Below are positions 42,465 through 50,710 of a stretch of DNA of 64,000 nucleotides, piece after piece. This DNA is from Clostridia bacterium (GTDB lineage: Bacteria > Bacillota > Clostridia > Christensenellales > Aristaeellaceae): contig JAFTWV010000101.1 of assembly GCA_017465155.1 (NCBI GenBank), forward strand, positions 1-64,000, read 5' to 3'. Each line of letters starts with the position of its first letter. Position 1 is the stretch's first letter. The notes below the pieces were generated by a model. It was not told the origin of the DNA and ran no database searches. It worked only from the letters and a program-made list of their open reading frames with translations. A program made the position numbers and the translations under genes.

Positions 42465-43592
42465 ATGGAGAGCAAGCTGACAGAGCTGCTGGAATGGCTG
42501 CATCAGCATCCGGAGACGGGCCTTGAGGAGCATGAAACGACAGAAAAACTGCGGCAGGTGCTTCAAACGCACGGTGTGGAGGTGCTTGACAGCGGATTGC
42601 CTACGGGGCTGATTGCCGTCATACGCGGAGAGCGCGGGGACGGGCGGATCATCGGCCTGCGGGCAGATATTGATGCGCTGCCGGTTCAGGAGGATACCGG
42701 CCTGTCCTATGCATCCCTGAATGCAGGGAAAATGCACGCCTGCGGACATGATTTCCACGCCGCGTCCGTGATGGGGGCGGCGCTGATGCTCCATGAACGG
42801 CGCGGTGAATGGGGCGGAACGGTCAAGGTGGTATTCCAGCCGGCGGAGGAAATCGACGCCGGGGGAAGGCTCGTCATGGAGACGGGCCTTGTGGACGACT
42901 GCGAGCTGTTTCTTGCCGGGCATACCTACGCAGGCTTTGAAGCCGGTGTAATGGGCATCAAGGAAGGGCCCGTCATGGCGGCGATCGACCGATTTTCCGT
43001 GACGGTGACGGGCAAGGGCTGCCATGCGGCACATCCGCACAAGGGGATTGATCCCATCCCGGCGCTGTCGGCGATGGTACAATCTGTGCAGAGCATCGTC
43101 AGCCGGTCGATGGATCCCTTTGCGCCTGGACTGGTCTCCGTCACGCATCTGGAAGCGGGCAATACCTGGAATGTCATTCCTGAAACGGCCTTTATGGAGG
43201 GGACGGTCCGCACGCTGGATGCGCAGGATCGTCAGCTTGCGGAGAAGCGCTTCCGTGAAATCATTGCCGGGACAGCCGCGGCTTATGGCGTGACGGCAGG
43301 AATTGACTGGCATCACGGATCGCCTGCTGTGGTGAATGATCCGGCGCTGTGTGTTCTTGCAAGAAAGGTGGCGCAGCGCTGCGGGATCACGCCTGCCGTG
43401 CAGGAGAATACCCTCGGTGCAGAAGACTTTTCGCTTTATGGACAGGGGAGGCCGGCGCTGTTTGTGCGGGTTGGAACCGGCGGGCAATGGCCTGCACATC
43501 ACCCGCGTTTCACGGTTGATCCGGCAGCGCTGTACCCGACGGCAGTGTTTTTTGCCGAAATGGCCCTTGCCTGTCTGCGCGGAGAGGCATAA
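42465..43592 (+). CDS. M20 family metallo-amidohydrolase (second copy)
   Basis: A 375-residue zinc amidase of the M20D type, with metal-binding KMHACGHDFHA near 92-102, FQPAEE and a dimerisation domain. GGAGG precedes the ATG. It shares family with the 25319 gene but the two are clearly diverged. The frames downstream are an FMN-binding protein and a second peptide transporter, so it may deacylate amino acids or peptides imported by that system. Substrate not readable. Confidence 0.88.
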   Translation: MESKLTELLEWLHQHPETGLEEHETTEKLRQVLQTHGVEVLDSGLPTGLIAVIRGERGDGRIIGLRADIDALPVQEDTGLSYASLNAGKMHACGHDFHAASVMGAALMLHERRGEWGGTVKVVFQPAEEIDAGGRLVMETGLVDDCELFLAGHTYAGFEAGVMGIKEGPVMAAIDRFSVTVTGKGCHAAHPHKGIDPIPALSAMVQSVQSIVSRSMDPFAPGLVSVTHLEAGNTWNVIPETAFMEGTVRTLDAQDRQLAEKRFREIIAGTAAAYGVTAGIDWHHGSPAVVNDPALCVLARKVAQRCGITPAVQENTLGAEDFSLYGQGRPALFVRVGTGGQWPAHHPRFTVDPAALYPTAVFFAEMALACLRGEA

Positions 43593-43638
43593 GCAACCGG
43601 ACATATGCCATAATGGATAGAGGAGCAGCATAATTGTT

Positions 43639-44295
43639 ATGAAGAAACCTGCGCTGATTGCGCTGATATGGATGCTTGCGCTGGCGGTCGTGCTGGCACT
43701 GGTGGGACGGCACCAGACGGAGGCAATGGAAGCCGTCGCCGGTGTGCATGTGACAAACGTCACAGCCGTGCCAACTGCAGACCCCACTCCGACGGCCACA
43801 GCCACACCGATCCCGGAACCCACTCCGACGGCCACACCGACCCCTGTTCCCACCCCGACGGCCACGGCCACGCCGACTCCGGAACCCACCCCGACGGCCA
43901 CGGCCAAGCCGACCCCGGAACCCACCCCGACGGCCACGGCCACGCCCACACCTGTTCCGACTCCGGCGCCCACGCTGGAAGCCGTTGGCGGAGCGATGAC
44001 GCTGAGCGTTCCTGGCTATGCGGGGGACATAACGGTCACCATCGAGACGGACGAACAGGGGCTGATTACAACGCTGATTGTCGATGCGGCGTGTGAGACA
44101 GCGGGACTGGGCCGCAAGTGCGCAGAGGAACACTGGCTGGAGCAGTTCATCGGCCAGACGGCGCCTTTTGTGCTGCACAGCAGCGCGGACATGCCCGGAA
44201 TGACAGCTGTTGACGCGGTGTCCTATGCGACCATTACTTCGCAGGCGGTCGTTGATGCGCTCAATCAGCTGCTGACTCCCCCTGAACAGCAATGA
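43639..44295 (+). CDS. Membrane-anchored FMN-binding domain protein with Pro-Thr repeat linker
   Basis: A 218-residue protein: an N-terminal membrane anchor or signal (5-24), a Pro/Thr/Ala linker of [11 protein letters not shown] repeats (about 45-113) and a C-terminal FMN_bind domain (about 118-212). The usual covalent-flavin motif is D-x-x-SGAT-x-T/S. Here it reads [10 protein letters not shown] (192-201), with Tyr replacing Gly. It would carry FMN outside the cell for electron transfer. Ribosome site GAGGAG is rather far (about 13 bases) from the ATG. The linker DNA is an imperfect tandem repeat. Its redox partner is not in the window. Confidence 0.82.
   Translation: MKKPALIALIWMLALAVVLALVGRHQTEAMEAVAGVHVTNVTAVPTADPTPTATATPIPEPTPTATPTPVPTPTATATPTPEPTPTATAKPTPEPTPTATATPTPVPTPAPTLEAVGGAMTLSVPGYAGDITVTIETDEQGLITTLIVDAACETAGLGRKCAEEHWLEQFIGQTAPFVLHSSADMPGMTAVDAVSYATITSQAVVDALNQLLTPPEQQ
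43772..43970 (+). repeat. Imperfect tandem repeat encoding the Pro-Thr linker
   Basis: Units built around CCGACGGCCAC and CCGGAACCCAC recur at multiples of three bases (often 36), preserving the reading frame. Such tracts tend to change length between strains. Confidence 0.8.
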
Positions 44296-44321
44296 CTATC
44301 CTATCTTCAAGGAGGATCATC

Positions 44322-45908
44322 ATGAGGAAGCTGGCCCGAACCATTTTGTCGCTTCTGCTGGTGTTGTCGCTGCTCGCAGGCGTGACGGCCTGCGCGGAAC
44401 AGCCTAAGACGGTCAATGTTGCCGTGACGGGCACACTCTCCAGCCTGAATCCGCTGCTCATCGATGCGACAGAGGTCATGAAGTACGCGATTTCGCTGGA
44501 ATTTCTGCCGCTGGTGGAGCTTTCCAGGGAGCTGGAGTTCGTGCCGCAGCTGGCCGAGTCCATCACCACGCAGGACAACATCACCTTCACCATTCGTCTG
44601 CGCGATGAAGCGATCTGGTCCGATGGGACTCCTGTGACGTCAAGGGACGTGCTCTTTACCCTCCTGCTCATGACGAGCCCGGAGGCAGGCAAGGCCATCC
44701 TCAGCCAGTACCTGATCCTCGGCACGGATGACGCAGGCATGCTTCCCTCCGGTGCAACGGAGATTGAGGGCGTGAAGATTGTCGACGACAAGACGCTGAC
44801 CGTTGCAACCAAGTGGCCGACGGCGCTGTATACCTTCGAGAATAACTTCGGCCGCTACATGTTTATCCTGCCGGAGCATGTGCTGGGCGACATTCCGCGC
44901 GACCAGCTGCTGACCCATGAGTGGTTCCAGCGTCCGGACGTGATCTCAGGCCCCTTCTTCATTCAGGAGGCCGACCTGAGCCATTATGTCCGCTACCGCA
45001 GGAATGAGAGTTACTTTCTCGGTGCGCCGAAGATTGATTACCTGAACCTGAACATCACTACCTCCGCGCAGCTGCTGGCCGGCCTGACCTCGGGTGAAAT
45101 CGATCTGGTGCAGCAGACCATGGCCTCTGTGCTGCTGGAGGATTATGAGGCGATTCGCGGCCTGAAGCATGTGACCGCCGTGCAGGGCTCGCCCGTTACG
45201 AACCAGTCTATCTTCATCAACGTGAACAACGTGCCGGATGTGCGCATCCGCCAGGCGCTGCTGTACGGCATTCCGCGCGAGCTGATCCTGTCGGAGCTGC
45301 TGGGCGGCAGCGGTGAGGTAGTCGATGCGTTCCTGTGCTCCGCCTCTCCCTATTACAGCGAGGCGCTGGGGGTGACGGGATACGACCCCGGAAAGGCCGC
45401 GGAGCTGATTGCCGAGGCGACCGCTACGGGCGCGAACACAAGCCTTGTCTGGTATGCAGACAGCGGTGATGCAACCTTTGTCAGCGCGGTGGAGCTGATC
45501 GCGGCACTGATGGAGGAAATCGGCTTGTCCATCGAGATCCGCACGGTGGATCTGGACAGCCTCATGGGCGTGGCGGGCGAAGGCTCCTTTGACGTGATGA
45601 GCGTGCAGTATACCTACGCGCCCACTGATCCCTACACGGACATGAGCTGGCTGCTTTCTGCAGACGGCTGGACCCGGTACGGCAATTCTGCGCTGGATGC
45701 AGATTTTGCCCTGACCCAGCAGAGCGCGGATATTGAGGCCGTGCGCAACGCATATCTGAACATTAACCGGCAGGTTGTTGCCGATTGTCCGATGATCTCT
45801 GCCTATGTTATCTCTACCCTCGGCGCAGTCAGCAATCGCCTTGTGAACTGCACGCCGGATGTGTACGGTACCTTCGTGAACGTCCACGAGTGGGACATTG
45901 CGGAGTGA
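44322..45908 (+). CDS. Peptide-binding lipoprotein (SBP family 5) of the second Opp system
   Basis: A 528-residue peptide/nickel-type binding protein. Unlike the other two binding proteins in the window it has a proper lipobox, VTAC, with Cys24 as the lipid-bearing residue. The SBP_bac_5 core follows (TIRLRDEAIWSDGTPVTSRDV). AAGGAGG lies six bases before the ATG at 44322. It begins a five-gene transporter run in the order binding protein, D, F, B, C. Ligand (peptide, nickel chelate or other) cannot be told. Confidence 0.88.
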   Translation: MRKLARTILSLLLVLSLLAGVTACAEQPKTVNVAVTGTLSSLNPLLIDATEVMKYAISLEFLPLVELSRELEFVPQLAESITTQDNITFTIRLRDEAIWSDGTPVTSRDVLFTLLLMTSPEAGKAILSQYLILGTDDAGMLPSGATEIEGVKIVDDKTLTVATKWPTALYTFENNFGRYMFILPEHVLGDIPRDQLLTHEWFQRPDVISGPFFIQEADLSHYVRYRRNESYFLGAPKIDYLNLNITTSAQLLAGLTSGEIDLVQQTMASVLLEDYEAIRGLKHVTAVQGSPVTNQSIFINVNNVPDVRIRQALLYGIPRELILSELLGGSGEVVDAFLCSASPYYSEALGVTGYDPGKAAELIAEATATGANTSLVWYADSGDATFVSAVELIAALMEEIGLSIEIRTVDLDSLMGVAGEGSFDVMSVQYTYAPTDPYTDMSWLLSADGWTRYGNSALDADFALTQQSADIEAVRNAYLNINRQVVADCPMISAYVISTLGAVSNRLVNCTPDVYGTFVNVHEWDIAE

Positions 45909-45996
45909 TACGAATCCACAGCAATATCAGCAGCACCCGACCAGTCCATTGCGGCTGGCCGGGTTTCCGAAATTGACGGGAAAGGAGGCGGTGTAT

Positions 45997-46956
45997 ATGC
46001 AGGAACCCCTGTTGCAGGTGGAAAAGCTGGATATTTCCTTTGGCCGGGGCAAGCGGCGCGTCCGGTGTGCAGACGGAGTGAGCCTGACGGTTTATCCCGG
46101 CGAGATTGTGTGTCTGGTGGGGGAGAGCGGCTGCGGAAAGAGCATCACTGCGCTGTCTGTCATGGGCCTCCTGCCCCGTCAGGGCCATACGGACGGGGGA
46201 AGCATCCGCTTTATGGGCCGCGAGCTGATCGGTATGCCGGAAAAGCAGCTGGATACCATCCGCGGCCGCGATATGACGATGATCTTTCAGGATATCATGT
46301 ATTCCCTGAACCCTGTGCTGACCATAGGTCTGCAGCTGACAGAGGGCATGCGGCGGCATCTGGGTATTTCCCGGGAAGAGGCGGACATGCGCGCTGTCTC
46401 TCTGCTGGAAAAGGTGGGAATACCGGAGCCGGAGCTGACGATGTGCAAATACCCGCATCAGCTTTCCGGCGGCCAGCGTCAGAGAGTGATGATCGCCATG
46501 TCGCTGGCATGCGATCCGAAGCTGCTCATTGCTGATGAACCGACCACGGCGCTGGATATGACCGTTCAGCGGCAGATATTGCTGCTTCTCAAGCAGCTGC
46601 GGAACGAGGGGATGGGCGTACTGCTCATCACCCACGATATCGGCGTGGTGGCGGAGCTGGCAGACCGGGTGGTTGTGATGTATGCCGGACAGTGCGTGGA
46701 GGAAGCCGATGTGCACACGCTGCTGACCCATCCGCGGCATCCCTATACGCAGGCGCTGCTGGCGGCGGTCCCGGGTATTGATGACCCGAAGGATCGCCGG
46801 CTGTACGCTATTCCCGGTGCGGTGCCCGAGCGGTATGACGACATGCAGGGCTGCCGCTTTGCGCCGCGATGCCCATTTGCAGAGGATTGCGGAAAGCAGC
46901 CTGATTACACGCCCGGTAAGCATCCTGTGCGCTGCGAAAGGAAGGTGAAGGCCTGA
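45997..46956 (+). CDS. Peptide ABC transporter ATPase, OppD type (second system)
   Basis: A 319-residue ATPase. Walker A GESGCGKS, signature LSGGQRQR and Walker [11 protein letters not shown] are intact. The C-terminal cysteine motif GCRFAPRCPFAEDC is complete, the arrangement thought to hold a metal or iron-sulphur site in OppD/DppD proteins. AAAGGAGG lies eight bases before the ATG at 45997; the longer frame from 45898 overlaps the previous stop region. The stop codon overlaps the next start (TGATG). Confidence 0.92.
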   Translation: MQEPLLQVEKLDISFGRGKRRVRCADGVSLTVYPGEIVCLVGESGCGKSITALSVMGLLPRQGHTDGGSIRFMGRELIGMPEKQLDTIRGRDMTMIFQDIMYSLNPVLTIGLQLTEGMRRHLGISREEADMRAVSLLEKVGIPEPELTMCKYPHQLSGGQRQRVMIAMSLACDPKLLIADEPTTALDMTVQRQILLLLKQLRNEGMGVLLITHDIGVVAELADRVVVMYAGQCVEEADVHTLLTHPRHPYTQALLAAVPGIDDPKDRRLYAIPGAVPERYDDMQGCRFAPRCPFAEDCGKQPDYTPGKHPVRCERKVKA

Positions 46957-47930
46957 TGACTATGCTGGAACTGCGCGGCCTTCGCAAGCGCTACCGGACG
47001 GGCGGTACTGCCGTTGCTCCTGTCTGGCTGGACGCGGTGGACGGTGTTGACCTGACCATTCCGGAGGGCGAGTTCTTCGGCGTGGTAGGGGAGAGCGGCT
47101 GCGGAAAATCCACGCTGGCAAAGCTCATCATGGGGATTGAGCAGCCCACAGAGGGCGAGGTGTGGTTCAAGGGGCAGCGCATCGACAATCTGCCTGAACG
47201 GGACCGCCGTCCCCTGCGGACGCAGTATCAGATGGTGTTTCAGGACAGCGGATCATCCCTCAATCCCCGCAAGCGTGTGATGGATATCATCGCCGAGCCG
47301 ATGCTGTATCATCGCCTGACGACCCGGCGGGAGGCTCCTGCCAGGGTGGCGGAGCTGCTGGCGCTGGTGGGCCTGCCGGAAGATATGCAGGCGCGGTATC
47401 CCCATGAACTGTCCGGCGGACAGAGGCAAAGGGTATGCCTGGCCAGAGCGCTGGGCCTGAAGCCGAAGCTGCTGATCCTTGACGAGCCCGTATCGGCGCT
47501 GGATGTGTCGGTGCAGGCGCAGATATTGAATCTGCTGCGTGAGCTGCAGCAGGAATTGCAGCTGACGTGCATGTTCATCGGCCATGGACTGGCGGCGGTA
47601 CGCTACGTCAGCCACAGGATGGGCGTGATGTACATGGGGCGTATGGTGGAAATTGGCGATGCACAGACGCTCTTCACTGCGCCTGCGCATCCCTATACCC
47701 GCGCGCTGGTGGATGCGGCGCCTGTCACAGATGTGACGCAGCGCAGCCGTCCCCGCACGCAGCTGAGCGGCGAGATTGGCCGCAAACCGGAATATGGATG
47801 CCCGCTGATGAGCCGCTGTCCCCATGCAGAAGGCGCCTGTGCCGGACTTTCAGGTGCGCTGCTGCCTGTGCCGGGACCGTTGGGACACTTGTCCGCATGC
47901 ATGAAGGCGGGAGGTGCATCCCATGCTTAA
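46956..47930 (+). CDS. Peptide ABC transporter ATPase, OppF type (second system)
   Basis: A 324-residue ATPase with Walker A GESGCGKST, signature LSGGQRQRV and Walker B ILDEPVSALD. One deviation is visible: the H-loop region reads FIGHGLAAVR where most have FISHDLxVV, so the conserved His is kept but Asp is Gly. The C-terminal cysteine motif (GCPLMSRCPHAEGAC) is present. Translationally coupled to the OppD gene; overlaps the next gene by eight bases. Confidence 0.9.
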   Translation: MTMLELRGLRKRYRTGGTAVAPVWLDAVDGVDLTIPEGEFFGVVGESGCGKSTLAKLIMGIEQPTEGEVWFKGQRIDNLPERDRRPLRTQYQMVFQDSGSSLNPRKRVMDIIAEPMLYHRLTTRREAPARVAELLALVGLPEDMQARYPHELSGGQRQRVCLARALGLKPKLLILDEPVSALDVSVQAQILNLLRELQQELQLTCMFIGHGLAAVRYVSHRMGVMYMGRMVEIGDAQTLFTAPAHPYTRALVDAAPVTDVTQRSRPRTQLSGEIGRKPEYGCPLMSRCPHAEGACAGLSGALLPVPGPLGHLSACMKAGGASHA

Positions 47931-48870
47931 GTACATCCTGAAGAAGGTGCTGCTGGCCCTGCCGGTGCTTATCGGCATCACGATGATTGACTTTGCGCTG
48001 ATGTCCCTTGCGGGCAGCCCTATTGACATGATGACCGGTCCACGCATGTCGCAGGAGGCCATTGCGCTGCGTGCTGCTGAATGGGGCCTTGACCAGCCTG
48101 TTTGGAAGCAGTATCTCGGCTGGATGGGCGACGTGCTCCAGGGCAACCTCGGTTACAGCTACGAAAGCTACGAACCCGTGACGAAGATCATCGGCGAGAA
48201 GCTGGGTCCGACGCTGCTGCTGATGAGCGCTTCTCTGGTTGTGGGTCTGCTGATTGCGATTCCTGCCGGTGTATACAGCGCCATCCACCGCTACCGGAAG
48301 CGTGACTATGCCGTTGTGACGGCGTCCTTCCTGTCTTCAAGCATTCCGAGCTTCTTTCTGGCGCTGATCCTGGTGTACATTTTTCATGTGAAGCTGGGCT
48401 GGCTGCCCTCCTCGGGTATGACCACGCCCAATACCGGCGGCGGGATGCTGGATGTGCTGCGGCACATGGTGATGCCGGTTCTGGTGCTGGCTGTGTCCAT
48501 CTCGGGCAGCAATATACGGTATGTGCGCTCTGCTGTGCTGGAGATCCTCGAAATGGACTATGTGCGCACGGCCACGGCAAAAGGCCTCGGCAAGCGGCTG
48601 GTAGTAGGCCGTCACGCGTGGCGGAATGCGCTGCTGCCCATCGTGACGGTGATTGGCATGCAGGTGCCGATGCTGTTTGGCGGTGCGGTGATCGTGGAGC
48701 AGGTATTCTCCTGGCCCGGACTGGGGCTGGAAACCTTCAGTGCCATCACAAGCCGTGATTATCCGGTGGTGATGGGCGTATGCCTGCTGTCAGCGGTGGT
48801 GGTGCTTGCCGCCAATCTGCTGACGGATATTATCTACGCCCTTGTCGATCCGACCATCCGATACGACTGA
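47923..48870 (+). CDS. Peptide ABC transporter permease, OppB/DppB type (second system)
   Basis: A 315-residue, about six-helix permease starting MLKYILKKVLLALPVL. The cytoplasmic coupling loop around YVRTATAKGLGKRLVVGRHA is intact. GGGAGGTG precedes the ATG at 47923; a GTG at 47914 lies in that site. Standard length. Confidence 0.92.
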   Translation: MLKYILKKVLLALPVLIGITMIDFALMSLAGSPIDMMTGPRMSQEAIALRAAEWGLDQPVWKQYLGWMGDVLQGNLGYSYESYEPVTKIIGEKLGPTLLLMSASLVVGLLIAIPAGVYSAIHRYRKRDYAVVTASFLSSSIPSFFLALILVYIFHVKLGWLPSSGMTTPNTGGGMLDVLRHMVMPVLVLAVSISGSNIRYVRSAVLEILEMDYVRTATAKGLGKRLVVGRHAWRNALLPIVTVIGMQVPMLFGGAVIVEQVFSWPGLGLETFSAITSRDYPVVMGVCLLSAVVVLAANLLTDIIYALVDPTIRYD

Positions 48871-48894
48871 TTCCGACATTTCAGGAGTTATGAC

Positions 48895-49740
48895 ATGCGA
48901 AATATGGCGACCATATGGAAACGCTTCTGCCGTCACCGGCTGGCAGAAGCGTGCCTTGTGATCCTGCTGGTGCTGGGGACGATGGCGATCCTTGCGCCGC
49001 TGATCGCGCCCTATTCTCCTACCGCGCCGGACATGAAGGCCATGAACAAGCCGCCCTCTGCTGCACATATCCTCGGTACGGACAAAATAGGCCGTGACAT
49101 GTACAGCCGCGTGCTCTACGGCATGCGGGTGTCGCTGATGGTGGGCGCGCTGGCAACGGTGATTTCGACAGCCGTCGGCGTAGCGCTGGGCCTTGTGGCT
49201 GGGTATTTCGGCGGCTGGGCAGATCGGCTGATCATGAGCTTTACGGATATGGTGATGTCCTTTCCCTATATCCTGCTGGTGCTGGTAGCTGCGGCGATCT
49301 TTCAGCCCGGGCTGTGGACGATCATCCTCATTCTCGGTTTGGTGAACTGGCCAGGCGTGTGCCGGCTGGTGCGAGGAAATGTGCTGAGCCTGCGGGAGAC
49401 AAACTTCATCCGCAGCGATGTGACGGCAGGAATGCCGCGGCGGTTCATTCTGCTCAGCGAGATTCTGCCCAATACGCTGGCTCCGGTGCTGGTGTATGGT
49501 ACGAGCGTATTCGCGCTGTCGATTCTGGATGAAGCGGCGCTGTCGTTTCTGGGGCAGGGGGTGCAGCCGCCGATGGCCTCGCTGGGGAATCTGCTGGGGG
49601 CGGCTCAGTCCCTGTCGACGCTGACAGGCAAGCCGTGGCTATGGCTTCCTGCGGGCGTGGTGGTGATTGTGCTGGTAGTATGCATCAATCTGGTGGGCGA
49701 CGCCCTCCGCGACGCAATGGACCCACGCAACAGCCAATAA
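48895..49740 (+). CDS. Peptide ABC transporter permease, OppC/DppC type (second system)
   Basis: A 281-residue permease of ordinary length. The first helix (about 18-40) is followed after ~35 residues by LGTDKIGRDMYSR, the normal spacing, which makes it a useful control for the enlarged 20658 protein. CAGGAG precedes the ATG. It ends the transporter operon; the R2 repeat begins 15 bases later. Confidence 0.92.
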   Translation: MRNMATIWKRFCRHRLAEACLVILLVLGTMAILAPLIAPYSPTAPDMKAMNKPPSAAHILGTDKIGRDMYSRVLYGMRVSLMVGALATVISTAVGVALGLVAGYFGGWADRLIMSFTDMVMSFPYILLVLVAAAIFQPGLWTIILILGLVNWPGVCRLVRGNVLSLRETNFIRSDVTAGMPRRFILLSEILPNTLAPVLVYGTSVFALSILDEAALSFLGQGVQPPMASLGNLLGAAQSLSTLTGKPWLWLPAGVVVIVLVVCINLVGDALRDAMDPRNSQ

Positions 49741-49755
49741 CCCAACACAGCGAAG

Positions 49756-49968
49756 AAAAGGGTGTCGAGAGGGCCAGTGGCCCTTCGCAGGGTGCAGGGC
49801 ATTCCGTGGGGAACGAGTCCCCAGTGGGGACTTCGCCGAAGGCGAAAGCGACGAGGAATGTTCATGCGTCCCTGCCCGTCGGAGACCCAAGCCCCATACG
49901 CCTTCGATGAATGTCTCGCAGGAGATATTGATTGAACAGTTCACGCGCTCCACAAAAGCAAGCTCATC
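49756..49968 (+). repeat. R2 repeat, copy 1 (with internal insertion)
   Basis: Starts AAAAGGGTGTCGAGAGGGCC, then AGTGGCCC forming a GGGCC/GGCCC hairpin; later shares CCATACGCCTTCGAT, a hairpin (ATGTCTC 49911-49917 with GAGATAT 49922-49928) and GAACAGT...TCATCCC with the copy at 58565. About 60 bases (near 49800-49860, bounded by CATTCC and GGAATG) are absent from copy 2. It lies 15 bases after a gene's stop, on the same strand. Confidence 0.75.
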
Positions 49969-50001
49969 CCCTCCGCAGCAATGCAACATCCCCGGACAGC
50001 G

Positions 50002-50073
50002 AAAAAAAGGGTGTCGAGAGGGCCAGTGGCCCTTCGCAGGGTGCAGGGACAGAGTCCCTGCCCGTCGGAGACC
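50002..50073 (+). repeat. R2 repeat, copy 2 (short)
   Basis: A ~72-bp copy from AAAAAAAGGGTGTCGAG to CCCGTCGGAGACC, nearly identical to copy 1 outside the insertion. It contains the GGGCC/GGCCC and GGGAC/GTCCC hairpins but lacks the 3' half. Confidence 0.75.
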
Positions 50074-50095
50074 TTCGTTTCCCTGACTTTCCGTG

Positions 50096-50148
50096 AAAAA
50101 CAAAAACAAAGGAGCTGTCCTCCCCAGGCGGGAAGTGACAGCCCCTTT
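50096..50148 (-). terminator. Terminator of the nitroreductase gene
   Basis: Minus strand: AAAGGGGCTGTC pairs with GACAGCTCCTTT, followed by GTTTTTGTTTTTC. Confidence 0.8.
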
Positions 50149-50173
50149 TGCGTTGCGGCACTGGCTGAGTCAA

Positions 50174-50710
50174 TTACAGCACTGTCAGCAGCTCTTCAGC
50201 ACTTTTGCGCTTGGGTGCATTGGGCGCTTCTGCCGGATGCCCCAGCGGGATCAGCACGGACACGCTCTGTCCCTGCGGCACGCACAGAAGCTCTGCAACC
50301 TTTGCCTCATCGAAGATGCCAAGCATAACCGTGCCCAGTCCCCGGGCGTGGGCGGCCAGACAGAAGGTCTGGGCGGCAATGCCGGCATCGAAGGATTGCC
50401 AGTGTGTGCCCTTGGCCGTGGTGAAGGAGCCGTCACGCTCATAACCGCTGCGGCCCTCCATGGTGGTCAGCACCATCAGGACAGGCGCGCCGGCGATGAT
50501 GCCCCGGTTGTGTTCAAAGCCCAGCGTGCATTCATCAGCGATCCGGCTGATGAGTGCCTTGTCGGTCACGGCGATGTACCGGGTGGTCTGGGTGTTCTTC
50601 CAGCTGGGGGCATAGGCGGCGGTGCTCACCAGGGCGGTGATGGTTTCGGCCGGGATGCATTCGTCAGTAAAGCGACGGATGCTGCGGCGGGTGGTCAGCA
50701 GGTCAGACAT
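50174..50710 (-). CDS. Nitroreductase-family FMN protein
   Basis: A 178-residue FMN-dependent oxidoreductase with the family's start RRSIRRFTDECIPAE, AAYAPSWKNTQ, and late GLGTVMLGIF blocks. It reduces nitro compounds, quinones or flavins using NAD(P)H. It overlaps the end of the TtcA-like gene by eight bases, so the two are coupled. Specificity unknown. Confidence 0.9.
   Translation of the reverse strand: MSDLLTTRRSIRRFTDECIPAETITALVSTAAYAPSWKNTQTTRYIAVTDKALISRIADECTLGFEHNRGIIAGAPVLMVLTTMEGRSGYERDGSFTTAKGTHWQSFDAGIAAQTFCLAAHARGLGTVMLGIFDEAKVAELLCVPQGQSVSVLIPLGHPAEAPNAPKRKSAEELLTVL

Larger units (their letters stand above)
49741..50095. other. Gene-free stretch with two R2 repeat copies
   Basis: These 355 bases between the second Opp operon and the nitroreductase contain two copies of the R2 repeat (49756-49968 and 50002-50073) and nothing I can support as a gene. 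Short ORFs here are translations of the repeats. Confidence 0.8.

Noticed and set aside
43760..43970. Possible CRISPR-like repeats
   Set aside because: The repeats keep a Pro-Thr reading frame within a gene, have no uniform spacers and no cas genes.
49605..50328. Several short ORFs on both strands in the R2 region
   Set aside because: They are translations of the repeats or overlap the nitroreductase; none has a ribosome site.
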